This document shows, in pieces, positions 53,452 through 64,000 of a stretch of DNA of 64,000 bases. The DNA is from Daucus carota subsp. sativus (Eukaryota > Streptophyta > Magnoliopsida > Apiales > Apiaceae), in the NCBI RefSeq assembly GCF_001625215.2, contig NC_030381.2:46064689-46128688 (forward strand). The letters run 5' to 3'. The notes beneath the pieces are model-generated. The model searched no databases and was not told the DNA's origin. It saw only the letters and a list, made by a program, of their open reading frames with translations. Position 1 is the first letter of the stretch, and each line of letters opens with the position of its first letter. The position numbers and the translations under genes were made by a program.

Positions 53452-56142
53452 ATCTAAATTCCAGTATCCTTGATCGGCTCATTGTGACTGAAGCATTGAA
53501 GTATAGTGTTATACTTTTGCCTTGAACCTATTACAGATTGTATAAGGTTCACCACTCTGCATCATGTAGCTTCAGCAAAGCTTATGTAGTTATGGATACA
53601 GTTGTAAAAAAAAAATTGCTCTGAAATATATATATTTCTGTGTTTTGGCATTGCTATAAACTTGGCTTCTAATTCATCTTCGACAGGAAAAAAAAAATAA
53701 TCCAAGTTTCAACATTCACATTTGATAAATTTTAATCAGTTAGCCTCATTTAAATATGTGGCAGGAGACCGACAGAGTCCTAGTCAGCACTAAAGCAGGC
53801 CAGGACGACCTGATGAAATGTAGATAAGCCAAACTCTCAGTCGCTGGCATGGTTCATGGTAATGCTACGTTAAATCTTGTCCCAAATTTTTTTCCTAAAT
53901 GATGCCGCAAACAAATGATTGATTTTAATTGGATAATTTATGATTTTAATTGGATAATTTATGTGCATGAGGGGTCCAAAATTGGGAACAATTATTGGGT
54001 ACCTTTCCCCTATACATTGTTCCGATTATAAGTCCAGGTTTTCATTTTGAAAGACAAGACAAAACCTTGATCTTCTTTGGGTTTACTTTAAACTCTTGTT
54101 ATAACTGTGGATGCTACTTTAAATTATGGATGTCGTCCACTGCATCCATAATTCCTCTTAGCGAAAAAATGCTTTAAAGCATCATGGTTGCTACAGAGAG
54201 ACCGAGCCAGTTATGCCACTGAATGGGCACTCAGAGGATAGAATATTTTAGGGGCACACTTTTAATGGAGAAAGATATATGCTTTTAAATGTTGATTAGG
54301 AAGGACTTGTCAATGAATTTGCCAGCTGCTAGAAGAGCAAAGCTGCATTGAAGCATAGAGATGCACTCGACATACGCTGAATTCTCTCATATTCTGGCAA
54401 AAGTTTATAAGCAATCTTGTCGAGAACCTTTCTTTTCTTTGGATTTCTGATGAGTAAAGGATATAGATGTGTTCATTGGTAGCTCAACATGTGTTTAAAG
54501 TTTATTATGAAAACTTTCTACATGAGCTTTATCTCTATTTCAAGTACTAAACACACCAACACTGTCTAAAATATAAACAATCGGGAGTTCTTGGACGACT
54601 TGTGTTGAAGTCTTGGAGGTCCTAGACGGCTTATGTTAAAAGTCTTCGTAATCAAGATGGTCGGCACTCGGCGGTGTGTCCGTAAGTAGAGTAGCAACGG
54701 ATGAATGAGTCACAGGAAAACAACTCTATTGATATGGTAAAACCGGCACAAATTTATTTTTGACACCTCCAAAGGACCACATATTAATGGTATGAGGTTG
54801 TTTTGGTTGCTTATATTCAAAACAAATCTTCTACTTCTAACATGAGAAACTTATAATAAATTTCTACTTCTGAGATCCAAAACTATTAATATGTCCATTA
54901 TTGAATTCTCTGTCAACGCCAAACCAAATTAATTTCAGCTTTATAATTAGATCAAGGGTTAATTTTCAAATTAGAGCAGTTGACTCTATAGATATACAAT
55001 AACAAAGCTATGTAACAAGCTTAACTCACAAATGCTCAGAAATCATAATCCCTCAGTTAGCAAATTTCCCGTTCTCATCAAATCCAAATTGACTCAAAGA
55101 AGTAGTGACACAGACACACATAGCGAGTCAGTAACATAGATACACTGATACACACAAAAATTCGAACATATAGCTGCAAAACCACAAACTCGATTCAAAC
55201 CTAGACACACTCGACACAAAACTGAATCGAGTTTTTTTTTTATTGTATACCTCAATGTTTGAGTTTAAGACTTGAGATTCGCTTAGAAGCTGAGAATCAA
55301 GTGATTGACTGATGAACTTGGGAGAATCAGAGTTGACTCGATTGAAAATCTTGATAGACAATAGTTTTTTGATTGAATAATATTCATACTCATTAGGTTA
55401 CAGACTTGAATGCATATAATATTTATATTATCAACAAAGTACAATATATAGAAATTCGGCTAGTCATTCGATTTTCGATTATCGATTAACCTCGATTAAA
55501 TAAAAATTGAAAAATATAAGTTTGGCTATGGAAACGGGACCAAAATATAAATATTGATTAACGGAATCGAAATTATTTTGGTTACTCACAAACATTTGTA
55601 ATTATCATGCGTATATTACTGATGCAAGCAACTCGAATAATTATCATATGAACTTATGAACTTGAATATCCAAGTGAATAAAAATAGAGGAAATTGAGTG
55701 AAGGCATGAAATATGAAATGTGTCCTTGATAATATTAATCAAATATAGTTTCTATGATAAGCATATTATCTTGACAAAAATTCTTGCACCAATGAAAATC
55801 TCGAACTACATCATATAGTTGGTTCGGTCAATATAGTTGGCAAACTTATTGAACTCCAGACTTGCTTGTGGTGAGGAACATTCTCATGGTCATGGCAAGA
55901 CCTTTGCGATACATAATCCTGCAAGAGAATACATCATATCAATAGGTCAATACTTTGCCCCCCAATAACTCAAACATTAACTTATTCTCTTGTTAATCAA
56001 TTATTATAAGAACTATAATTTACACAACAGTATTTATGATTATGTAATTAATCAATATCATATAGATATCAAAGTTTTAAAGAAATTGATTAGACAAATC
56101 ATATTAACTTAAGCAATTTATGTATACTCACAGTACAAAGAG
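53452..56142. other. Spacer between the convergent MATE and squalene-synthase-like genes
   Basis: This should contain both 3' UTRs. A possible 3' UTR exon of the squalene-synthase-like gene follows a CTTGCAG acceptor on the minus strand at about 55919-55925. The rest is AT-rich, with only short direct repeats (for example GATTTTAATTGGATAATTTA near 53920). No other gene is seen. Confidence 0.5.
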
Positions 56143-59028
56143 TTATATGATATCTTGAATGTTCTCGAAGATAACAGAGTTCCTGCAAAATTAAGTTAAA
56201 TTGGTCAGCCATTTATAAATAATCTTGTTTTAATAAAAGTGGAAGGAAGATAACATTCATTTTTTAAAAAATATGTATATCTGGAAATTAACCTTGCTGC
56301 TAAAGTTCCAGAGCTCATGCATTTGTGCTTAATTGCTTCAAGCTTGCTTAAAATTTCTCCAGCACGGGGGTCATCGTTGTTCACCTAATATTATCATCTC
56401 AGTCGTATAAGTTGAGCACACGAATGTATATAAAAGGCAAAACTATATACGATTTGAATTTTAGAGTTATTTACCTTAGTTTCCATGAGACAAGAAACAT
56501 CATAAAAAGCACCATAAACATCCCTCATTGTTTTTGTCCGATTAAATATTCTTGCTTTAAGATCTGTAAATTCATAGCAGAAAAACATCTTACAAAAATA
56601 ATAAATATCAATATTTTCGATCAAAAAATTAATAACTATAATATCCTTACCAGAATTCTTTGGTTTAACGGTTTTTGTGAAGATTTGAGGGTTGTTATAA
56701 CACAAAGCTAGTTCTCCAATAGAATCAAGCTGCATAATATATATAATTAATATATTAATAAATTGCTCGACCAGCATTTTTAAGTCATTTACATAGAACA
56801 CACTTACTCGCGGAACTGCGTAGAACCGGAAGAACATAGGATCTTGAATTTTACGCATGAAATCAAGGCAGTCTTCTGCATGGGACAATGCGTTTAAGAT
56901 CATTTCATTCAGGAATTGCACTGCCATCACTGAGTTCTCCTCTTCTTGAAAGTCCTAAAGATATAGTTTGCATAAAGGTCGTGATCAGTTACCAATACTA
57001 CAAGAAACTGGACCAGGTTTGGCTAGTGTGTGTTTATGAACACATGCTAAACGGTAAATTTGATGTATTTAGTTTGTTTTGATTGGTGGTTCTTTTGTAT
57101 ATGCAAGGGGTTCACCATTATTAATAAGTAATGGGTTTGTCTAGTGTGTGCCCATGGGCACACACTAAGCACCAAAATCTATAATTTTGGTGGATTTTGA
57201 TTGGTGTGGTTGGTGAATTTGCAGGGGGGTCCACCATTATAAAGAAGCATGAGCCAATCAAAATCCACCAAATTTATAAAATTTGGTGCTTAGTGTGTGC
57301 CCATGGGCACACACTAGAAAAACCGATAAGTAATAGCCAATCAAAATGAGTCAGATGCATAAAATTTGGTGCTTAGCATGTGCGCACGGGCACACCATAG
57401 AAAAACCGAAACTTAATTATTTATTAATGTTATGAAAAACAAATGCATAGGCACTAATTAGACAACGAATATAATTTTGGGATTAACTGAAGATATACAC
57501 ATGTTTTTGCACAGAACAAACCTCAATTTTGTCCACATATTTACTCCAAATCTCTCTAGCCCAGTACATCTTTCTCCTGGGGAGTTCAGTCACGTCCTCG
57601 TGATAGCTGTAAATAGTGTGCCTCTTCTGTAATAAGAACATAATAAACATAATTAATGTTACAAAATCAGAAACACAATCTCATGTAAATTCAGACAGTG
57701 ACCTGATGGAGGCAAGCCATGGAATGGGAAAGAAATGTTAGTGAATCTTCATCCATATCTTCACCGATCAATGCATGAGCGAGCCTCAACGTCCCCGATA
57801 TAAAAAGTCCATGCACGTATTCAGTATATTCTTCATAATCGCTCATTGTTTCAATCTGCGTACGTAACATAAATATATATCTCATTACTAATACGCATAC
57901 TACTACTAGTACTAGAAGATATCTATAAATGATTACCTCCTTAGGTATAAATCTTGCCATTGCTTGGCTCATTCTCTTGGCCACTTCATATATTATCTCT
58001 TGTGAACTGCATGCAAGTTGAACAGGAATAAATACTTGCATTGTACGTGCAGGGTATACCGTATATACACAATCCCCACTAAATTTTGTTTGATTGTTTT
58101 TTTATCAGGTAATATTTGAATCAATAATATTGTTCCTCAAAGACCTTGGAGGATTATACATCAACTTATCATAAATCTTGATTATCTCATTAATATCTAG
58201 AAATTATTTTATACGTCTGCACTCGCTATGTGCTCAGCTTTACAATAGATCATAGAAAGGAAAACCCCTGGTTTATACCTGCTCTCAAGTTCCATCAAAG
58301 CGGCTTGAATGTGATGATGCCCTTTGGTGAGTTCTCGGTCTGCATTCGTACCACCTTCACGCAAAATATGAAATAATTTGAATGGTTATCTCTTCCTGCC
58401 TATAAATTGAACATTTAATTCTATATAATGTGGAAATTAACAAAACTTACATATAAATTTCCAATCATTGTCAGAAAAACAATGATGGTAATTATGCAAA
58501 GTGGGTATTTTGACCTCGTCTGGTATCCCCATATCATCCTCTGCAAAAGGGTGAAAAAGGGGTTCAAGTTTATGTGCAGGAATACCTAGATATCTCCATA
58601 AACGTGTGTGTTAGTACGTACCAATTGTGTCCAGGTTGCGGAGAAGCAGATACATAGCGCAAATCTGCACCAAAAAAACAAATTTATTGTTAGCGGTTGA
58701 TGTGATAATTAACAAGCACAAAACCCTCAAACACAAACACTAAAATTAACATAAAATTAATCTGTAAAAAATTTACAAAAGTTTAAATTTTACATACCGA
58801 ATCACGGAGTTTAGGTTGATTGAGTTGAAGAACCAGCTTTCCAAAACTCTTGGACACTTGTGGAAGCATTTCATGACAGTAATTCCAGTGCTCATCGCTT
58901 CTCGAAAGAGGCTTCACAGAATGTTGTGTTAATGCAGCCACCGCAGTCATGTCACGTCTCACCGGAGAATAATACAGCCTCATATGCGCAGCTGCAGGAT
59001 AGTTGGTCATGATGCTCAAGCTTACCAT
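56143..59028 (-). CDS. Squalene-synthase-like protein with altered active site and no membrane anchor
   Basis: Twelve exons in descending order: 58798-59028, 58622-58664, 58451-58540, 58279-58354, 57937-58006, 57703-57855, 57522-57626, 56808-56954, 56651-56729, 56475-56563, 56293-56384 and 56143-56182, giving 404 residues (plant squalene synthases have about 410-417). Family blocks are clear: VSKSF, the first Asp-rich motif DTIEDDMGIP (89-98), KRMSQAMARFIP, YWAREIWSKYVDKIED, EENSVMAVQFLNEM, ELALCYNN and NRTKTMRDVYGAFYD. The canonical second motif (NIIRDYLED) reads HTIYSYHED (224-232): the conserved Asn, Arg and first Asp are His224, Tyr227 and Ser228. The YCHYVAGL block reads YTEYVHGL. The protein ends DII without the usual hydrophobic tail anchor. 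Squalene synthase joins two farnesyl diphosphates at the ER; this paralog probably cannot do so in the usual way. Intron 7 carries nested MITEs. Confidence 0.85.
57015..57408. mobile_element. Older MITE copy split by a younger member of its family
   Basis: The outer ends read AGGTTTGGCTAGTGTGTG (left) and TAGAAAAACCG (right), family termini in a decayed state. The outer element is interrupted at its middle by the 193-bp copy at 57133-57325. It lies within intron 7 of the squalene-synthase-like gene. No convincing target duplication of the outer copy remains. Confidence 0.7.
57133..57325. mobile_element. Mutator-like MITE (193 bp), nested
   Basis: Ends GGGTTTGTCTAGTGTGTGCC and GGCACACACTAGAAAAACCG are flanked by a perfect 9-base repeat ATAAGTAAT (57124-57132 and 57326-57334). 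CCCATGGGCACACACTA near the left end and its complement near the right form the TIR, and the TIR itself contains a palindrome (GTGTGCCCATGGGCACAC). Confidence 0.9.
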
Positions 59029-59093
59029 CTTGTGTTTTGTATATGGGGTTCGCTCGAATGGAATGAGGATACTAATGCTTCTCTGCAGAGTTG

Positions 59094-59099
59094 TTTATA
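59094..59099 (-). promoter_or_regulatory. TATA box of squalene-synthase-like gene
   Basis: The minus strand reads GCATATAAACAAC, with TATAAA about 65 bp upstream of the start codon at 59028, a normal spacing for a plant core promoter with a short leader. This supports the gene being transcribed rather than a fragment. Confidence 0.5.
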
Positions 59100-59318
59100 T
59101 GCAGTCTGCGTGCTTGCGTTTCATTTGGTAACAGCTAATTACGAATTTTTGATACTATAGTTTTGTGCAAAACGTCTAACTATATTCTTTTGGTAAAATA
59201 TTTTATAACGTTAAGGTAAATTGTACTTTAAAACCAAATCTTCGCATTTCTTTTCCGGCACAGATTTCTATTATTGGTTTTGTAGAAATTTTCCAATTTT
59301 GTTTAGTAGCAGACTCTG

Positions 59319-59716
59319 AGAGCATCTCCAACGGCGTTGGCTATAATCGTTGGCTAAATTGGACCTGTAAGACATTATGTAAAATTTGCTGAACCTGTAA
59401 GAAATTTTGCTTCAATGGTACTGGCTATATTAGTTGGCTATAATTTAAAAATAGTATGTTATTAATATTATAAATTGTTAAAATAGAATATATCAGTTTA
59501 ATATGGTAATAAATGATGTACAATCTTCCTACATATTTTCTTACAGACCTGTAGAGGTTCGACAAATTTAGCCATCCATAGGAGGTTGGCTAAATTTATA
59601 GACAACAGGTGAGGATGGTTGGAGTTGAGTTTTTGGAGCTGTTGGCTAAATTTTTTTATTTTAGGTATGTCAGCTCATCTTTTAGCCAAGGGTTTTAGAT
59701 GGTTGGAGATGCTCTT
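59319..59716. mobile_element. MITE with AGAGCATCTCCAAC termini
   Basis: The left end AGAGCATCTCCAACGG pairs with the right end GTTGGAGATGCTCT. Internal TTGGCTAAATT motifs recur in both orientations. It is the uninterrupted relative of 18981-19653. It lies about 290 bp upstream of the squalene-synthase-like start codon and could influence its promoter. Confidence 0.75.
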
Positions 59717-61649
59717 ATGTGCTTTTTCACACCCGTTTCGATTAATATTCTTTTTTGATAATTTATGTTTCCTTTTCCGTATTTAGTACATTTCTTTTTA
59801 GAAATTTTTTATTCCACGGGTATTGATGATTCGAATAACACATTCTCCTCGCGCAATATTATACTCATATTTTTGATCATATAGAGTACTGGAATATATT
59901 ATTCGATATAGATTATAAGAGATAATAAGAGAGATATATGTATTGTTACACTGTAAATCAATTCGAATTTTGTATGAAATTGACCCTGCTTGTGTGTACC
60001 TCCTTGAAATAAGACGAAACGCTAATTTTACGCACACATATGAATTAAGTTTTTGATATTTGTTAGGAATTTATTGAATATATGATTTGTTGTGCGAGAA
60101 ATTTATTGTTCGAATATGCAGAGGAATGTAAACACAGGGAGATGCTCATACACAAATCACTCTTAGTCTAAAAAATTTAAAAACTAGTTTATTATCAAAT
60201 ATTTCTTTATACTTTCTAAACCTAACAATATACACTCTTAATTTGTCATTTTTTCAAAACTTATATTTTCTATCCAAATGTCACGTTGGTAATGGGACCC
60301 CACCCAAACGCCACGTCAGCATTGGGCTCCACCCAAACCGTCACGTCAGCTGCCACGTAAGCACCGGGGCCCGCCTAGATTAATGTCACGTCATCTGCCA
60401 CGTCAACAAGTGTTGGCGTGGCACTTGCCGCGTCGGCAGCCCCACCACGCCAATGATGGGGCTGCTGCCACGTCGGCAGTGGGTCCCCCAGAAATTAAAA
60501 AAAATAATAAAAAAATGAAATGGAGTGCGGTTAGCAATTATGGAGTGCTCATAGCAAAAATTGAGAGGGTACTCAGTAGCTTTTAGATTTTAAGATTAAT
60601 TTAATTTGTATTCGTTATATTTAACTATGGCCAAATATTTTGTTACGCGATCAAGCATGCCGGATCCCGAGCTTCAACCTATTGTCTAAAAATTTCACAA
60701 CCCAAATTCTTCAGAGGAGTGGAACCCTGAATATGTGACATCATGAATACGTGATACGTCAATATTTAAGTGTTTGAGACCTATCACCATTTAACTATCT
60801 TTAAAAACTCGCATATAAGCACTTGTTGGATTAAGAATGACACACTCCATCTTGGGCATAGTTAGAGTCCGTGACTCCGTGGGACTGGAGGCTAATTTTA
60901 ATATATAAATTGGTAGTTTGAAATATATATTTGAAGATTTTTGACTTATTAATAATTTGTGAGTCATTAAAAACGTAATAATAAAAATAAAAATAATTTA
61001 TAAGTAGTTATGATTTTTGAATAACCTTAATAAACAAATTTAAAAATTTCCCACCCTTGATTTTAAGTTGGTTTTGATTTATTTTTGATTTTCAATCAGT
61101 TTTTAGCTTATCATACAAATAATTATTTTCCAGTTTAAAATTATAAACAACTTTAAGTCACAGTAAACGACACAGAAAAAGATTTATCTGACCGAACCTT
61201 CTCATTAATTAGTTTATTTGGACGCAATTAACACAACTGAGTGAATCTTAAATCTGCTGAACCTATCACATATATAACGACAACATTCAAGGTCATTTTG
61301 ATACTTCAAAAACTAGTCCTAATTAGTTTATACATCCATTATTTTTTTAAAATACATCTACTTAGTCAAGTGAAACGATAAATGAAAAAAAATTCTCAAA
61401 GATTAATAACAATATATGTAATTTTTATTTATCAAAAAAATATAATAGCTGCACTTTTTAAAGTTGTATCAAGAACTGAAACGTCACTTCTGCTCTTCTT
61501 CAAGAATCAGTCGTATATACAAACACACAACATCTCATATTTGCACAAAAATATTTCTCAGTCTCGTGGCTTCATAAAATAACTCACAAAGACTAGAAAA
61601 TCAAAAATCTTCAAATTTTGATGAAAGACCTTGGTAGAACCATGTCCCT
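59717..61649. other. Spacer with a GC-rich ACGT-motif island
   Basis: Mostly AT-rich with no gene recognised. The exception is the island at 60280-60482, listed separately. Confidence 0.55.
60280..60482. repeat. GC-rich island of repeated CCACGTCAGC-like motifs
   Basis: Within about 200 bp, variants of (G/T)CCACGTCAGC or GTCACGTCAGC occur about eight times (near 60281, 60311, 60341, 60352, 60386, 60398, 60427 and 60468), some inverted. These contain ACGT cores of the kind bZIP factors bind. They are interleaved with CCCACCCAAAC and TGGGGCT phrases. The island may be a transposon sub-terminal region or a regulatory cluster; no gene starts nearby. Confidence 0.55.
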
Positions 61650-63640
61650 ATACTTCAAAAAGCACCTCACTTGCAATTATTGTTAAAGAAAAATTGTTGG
61701 AAGCTATTCAAAGGTTAAAGCTCATGTATTGAAACTCTCAAATTATGGAGTTAAAACTTATCCTAACATAACACCAGAGATGCATGCTTCAATCAAACGA
61801 GAAGATGAAACTGCAGAAATTAGAAGACAACAAAAGATACTACAAATGAAGCAAAAAATGCAGATGTATCTCTTACTCAAGTATAAAATTTGGCATACCA
61901 AAAAAACGCAAAGGTAATCCCATTGTTGAAGATTTTAATGTTGTTGAAAGGGATGCATTGTAGAAGGCCTTTGCTCGAGTATTTTATGCAAGTGCTTTAT
62001 CATTTAATTTGAATTTTAGAAAAGTTTTATGATGCTTTTTAATAATAATGTCCCTCGATATGTCTTTTCCAGATATGAAAGATTATGCACCACATTATTA
62101 ATTGACACAAGAAAAAAAATCACATCTCTCAATTATTAAAATCTATTAAAGACAGGTGGAGAAAAAAATGTGTTTTTATTTGCTCGAATGGTTGGATTGA
62201 CCTTCAGAAAAAACCTCTAATCAATATCATGATTGCTACTTCAGCAGGTACTATATTTTTTTAAATCAATAGACATAAATAGTATCTGAGAAAATCAAAA
62301 TTTGTTGCATCGATTTTCTTCGATGCTGATAGTTGCATATTTTTACATATTTTAAATTTTTTATTATTGCTTGTTCTCGCATTTTTGTTATTTATTTGTT
62401 GCATTTTCAGAAATTTGTAGATAAACAAAGAAATCAAAAAATCAAGAGAAAAAAGAACAAAAAAGTGCAAGAAGGGCAAAAGAGGCAATGGAAGGAACTG
62501 GGGTGCAGAATGTGGTTCAGATTGTTACTAACAAAATGCTGTTAATTATAAGGCTGTTGGAGAGATTATTGAAAGTAAATATCCGCACATCTTCTGGGCT
62601 CCTTGTGTAATTTACATTATCAATTTGGATTAAAAAATAAATGCGAGCCACTGGAGAGATCAAACCACTGTCAATATGTAAGTGGATATTAGGTATTCTT
62701 AACGATATTTGAGATATTTGGAGTTTTGTCGTTAATCACAACTTGACATTAAATATATTCAATATCCATTGATTTAACATTGCTGAACCACATTTTGCCT
62801 CACACTTTATTATGGTTGGTCGACTTAGAAAGATACGCACTACACTAGAAAAAATGATCATGGATGATAAGTGGCAGTAAATATATAGAGAAGAAAGAAA
62901 TAATATTATTGACAACAAAGTGAGAGGAGTAAAAAGATGCATTGTGGATGACTTTTGGTGGATCGGTTGAACTACATTTTGGTTATTAACGAACTCATTA
63001 TGAAAATGCTTAAGAGAAGATGAGAAACACAATATTATTTTACATCTTATATATGACATGTGGGATATAATGATTGAGGACGTAAAAAAGGTTGTTTATG
63101 CATATGAAGGAAATGATTTTCTTACTAGAAATTTAGAAAAATTTTAAATTATTCGAAATATATTGGTGATTAGGTGGAATAAGAGCAACACAACGTTACA
63201 TTGTCTATTTGTCTAGCCATTCCCTGGTACAAAAATGCTAGTGCGAAGCTTGGCTTCGAGGGTGAAATAATGATATTATGCGAATATCTTCGCAGGACCA
63301 AGAAGTATCACCTAATAGAAATGAATGCTTTAGAAGGTTGTTCACAAACCCCACTGACTTGTAAAATGTTTTTTCTGAATTCGGAGCTTTCTCAACAGGA
63401 AGTGGATACTTTAACCAAACCCATATCATCGAAGGGAGGTTGACAGAAAACTCCATTTCCTGGTGGGCTAAATATAATACAAGAATACCATTGTTACAAG
63501 TTCTAGTTTTTAAATAACTTGAACAACCAGGTTCTTCACAATGTACCGAGCGATGCTAAAGCACATATTCGCTTATTCACATGGTGAAGAGAAACAGATT
63601 GACAACTTCGACGATCGAAGATTGACAGTCCTAACATATA
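61650..63640 (+). pseudogene. Decayed hAT transposase
   Basis: Fragments of one hAT transposase appear in order but in different frames with stops. SNYGVKTYPNITPEMHASIK (about 61738-61797) matches the region after a BED finger. GWIDLQKKPLINIMIATSAG followed by FFKSID (about 62190-62270) matches the DUF659 core. VQNVVQIVTNK then NYKAVGEIIESKYPHIFWAP (about 62504-62610) matches the block before the Cys-His motif. ENSISWWAKYNTRIPLLQVL and STYSLIHMVKRNRLT (about 63449-63605) match the C-terminal dimerisation domain. At least one frameshift and many stops show it is dead. No terminal repeats were found. Confidence 0.75.
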
Positions 63641-63713
63641 AAACGAGAAAAAAAAAGAGACCGATGGAGTACCCATTTTCATTACTTGTAACAACTGTTT
63701 TGTTTGCTAATTG

Positions 63714-63716
<3 letters not shown>

Positions 63717-63780
<64 letters not shown>
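63717..63780. repeat. (AT)n microsatellite
   Basis: About 32 uninterrupted AT units. The flank AGAGTGAGGTTCCAGAGAAA starts at its right edge, a junction of the kind often seen where an element end abuts a TA run. Confidence 0.95.
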
Positions 63781-63784
<4 letters not shown>

Positions 63785-64000
63785 TGAGGTTCCAGAGAAA
63801 ACTCTACTATCAAGAAAACCAAGGAACCCTCTTAGATGCCGTTGATTATTAAAATAATATATACATATTATCTTTTTTAATTTCAATCAAATGATATCCA
63901 AATCTAACGTCAACAAGGGTAATCTTGGACAAAATCTTTTTCTTGACATAATTTTAAGATCAGACAAGAGCAATCAAATCTTTTAAATAAGGTAATCAAC
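63781..64000. other. Spacer at window edge
   Basis: No gene is visible. GAGTGAGGTTCCAGAGAAAA at the start looks like a terminus of a transposon that may continue beyond the window, but the other end is not seen. Confidence 0.4.

Overview
This is plant nuclear DNA, very probably from a eudicot. The genes have many GT-AG introns. The protein set is typical of plants: taxilin, a PERK receptor kinase, coatomer gamma, an organellar mTERF, the rRNA dimethylase DIM1, a plastid MATE and a squalene-synthase-like protein. The spacers and introns are AT-rich and loaded with short inverted-repeat DNA transposons, including Stowaway elements with the CTCCCTCCGTCCC terminus. An asterid or Apiaceae source would fit the many intronic Stowaways, but I cannot prove it from the sequence.

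Layout. 1-8357: AT-rich spacer with exon-like remnants on the minus strand (2031-3340), a 220-bp tandem repeat, one Stowaway MITE and a 1.1-kb nested TIR element. 8358-18754: taxilin-like gene (+, 10 exons, 295 aa). 18981-19653: a MITE with a Stowaway inside it. 20343-20660: a BURP-like remnant. 21421-24384: PERK-type kinase (+, 8 exons, 573 aa). 26569-32643: coatomer gamma (+, 18 exons, 880 aa). 33418-34275: mTERF protein (-, single exon). 36904-44667: DIM1 (+, 2 exons, 353 aa). Its only coding intron is interrupted by a complete 5,994-bp Mutator-like element (37863-43856) with 117-bp TIRs and a perfect 9-bp target duplication. 45695-53451: chloroplast MATE transporter of the EDS5/EDS5H type (+, 14 exons, 549 aa). 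56143-59028: squalene-synthase-like gene (-, 12 exons, 404 aa). 61650-63640: decayed hAT transposase. The window ends in an AT microsatellite and spacer.

The host genes are unrelated housekeeping, signalling and metabolic genes with no operon-like logic. Two things stand out. (1) The Mutator-like element appears intact: a 1158-aa transposase frame across six exons, plus a second, convergent gene for a small GRF-type zinc finger protein with a C-terminal membrane segment. This is the two-gene layout of maize MuDR, with an unrelated protein in the mudrB position. (2) The squalene-synthase-like gene keeps an open frame across 12 exons and keeps the first Asp-rich motif. In the second motif the canonical Asn, Arg and first Asp are replaced by His, Tyr and Ser, and the C-terminal membrane anchor is missing. 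It is unlikely to be an ordinary squalene synthase and may be a paralog with a new function.

The window also records transposon history. A Stowaway sits in another MITE whose empty copy lies 40 kb away, another Stowaway sits in one unit of an intronic tandem repeat, and a MITE has inserted into an older member of its own family inside a squalene-synthase-like intron. Exon boundaries were set by eye from splice consensus, reading frame and family resemblance. No alignment or database search was run.
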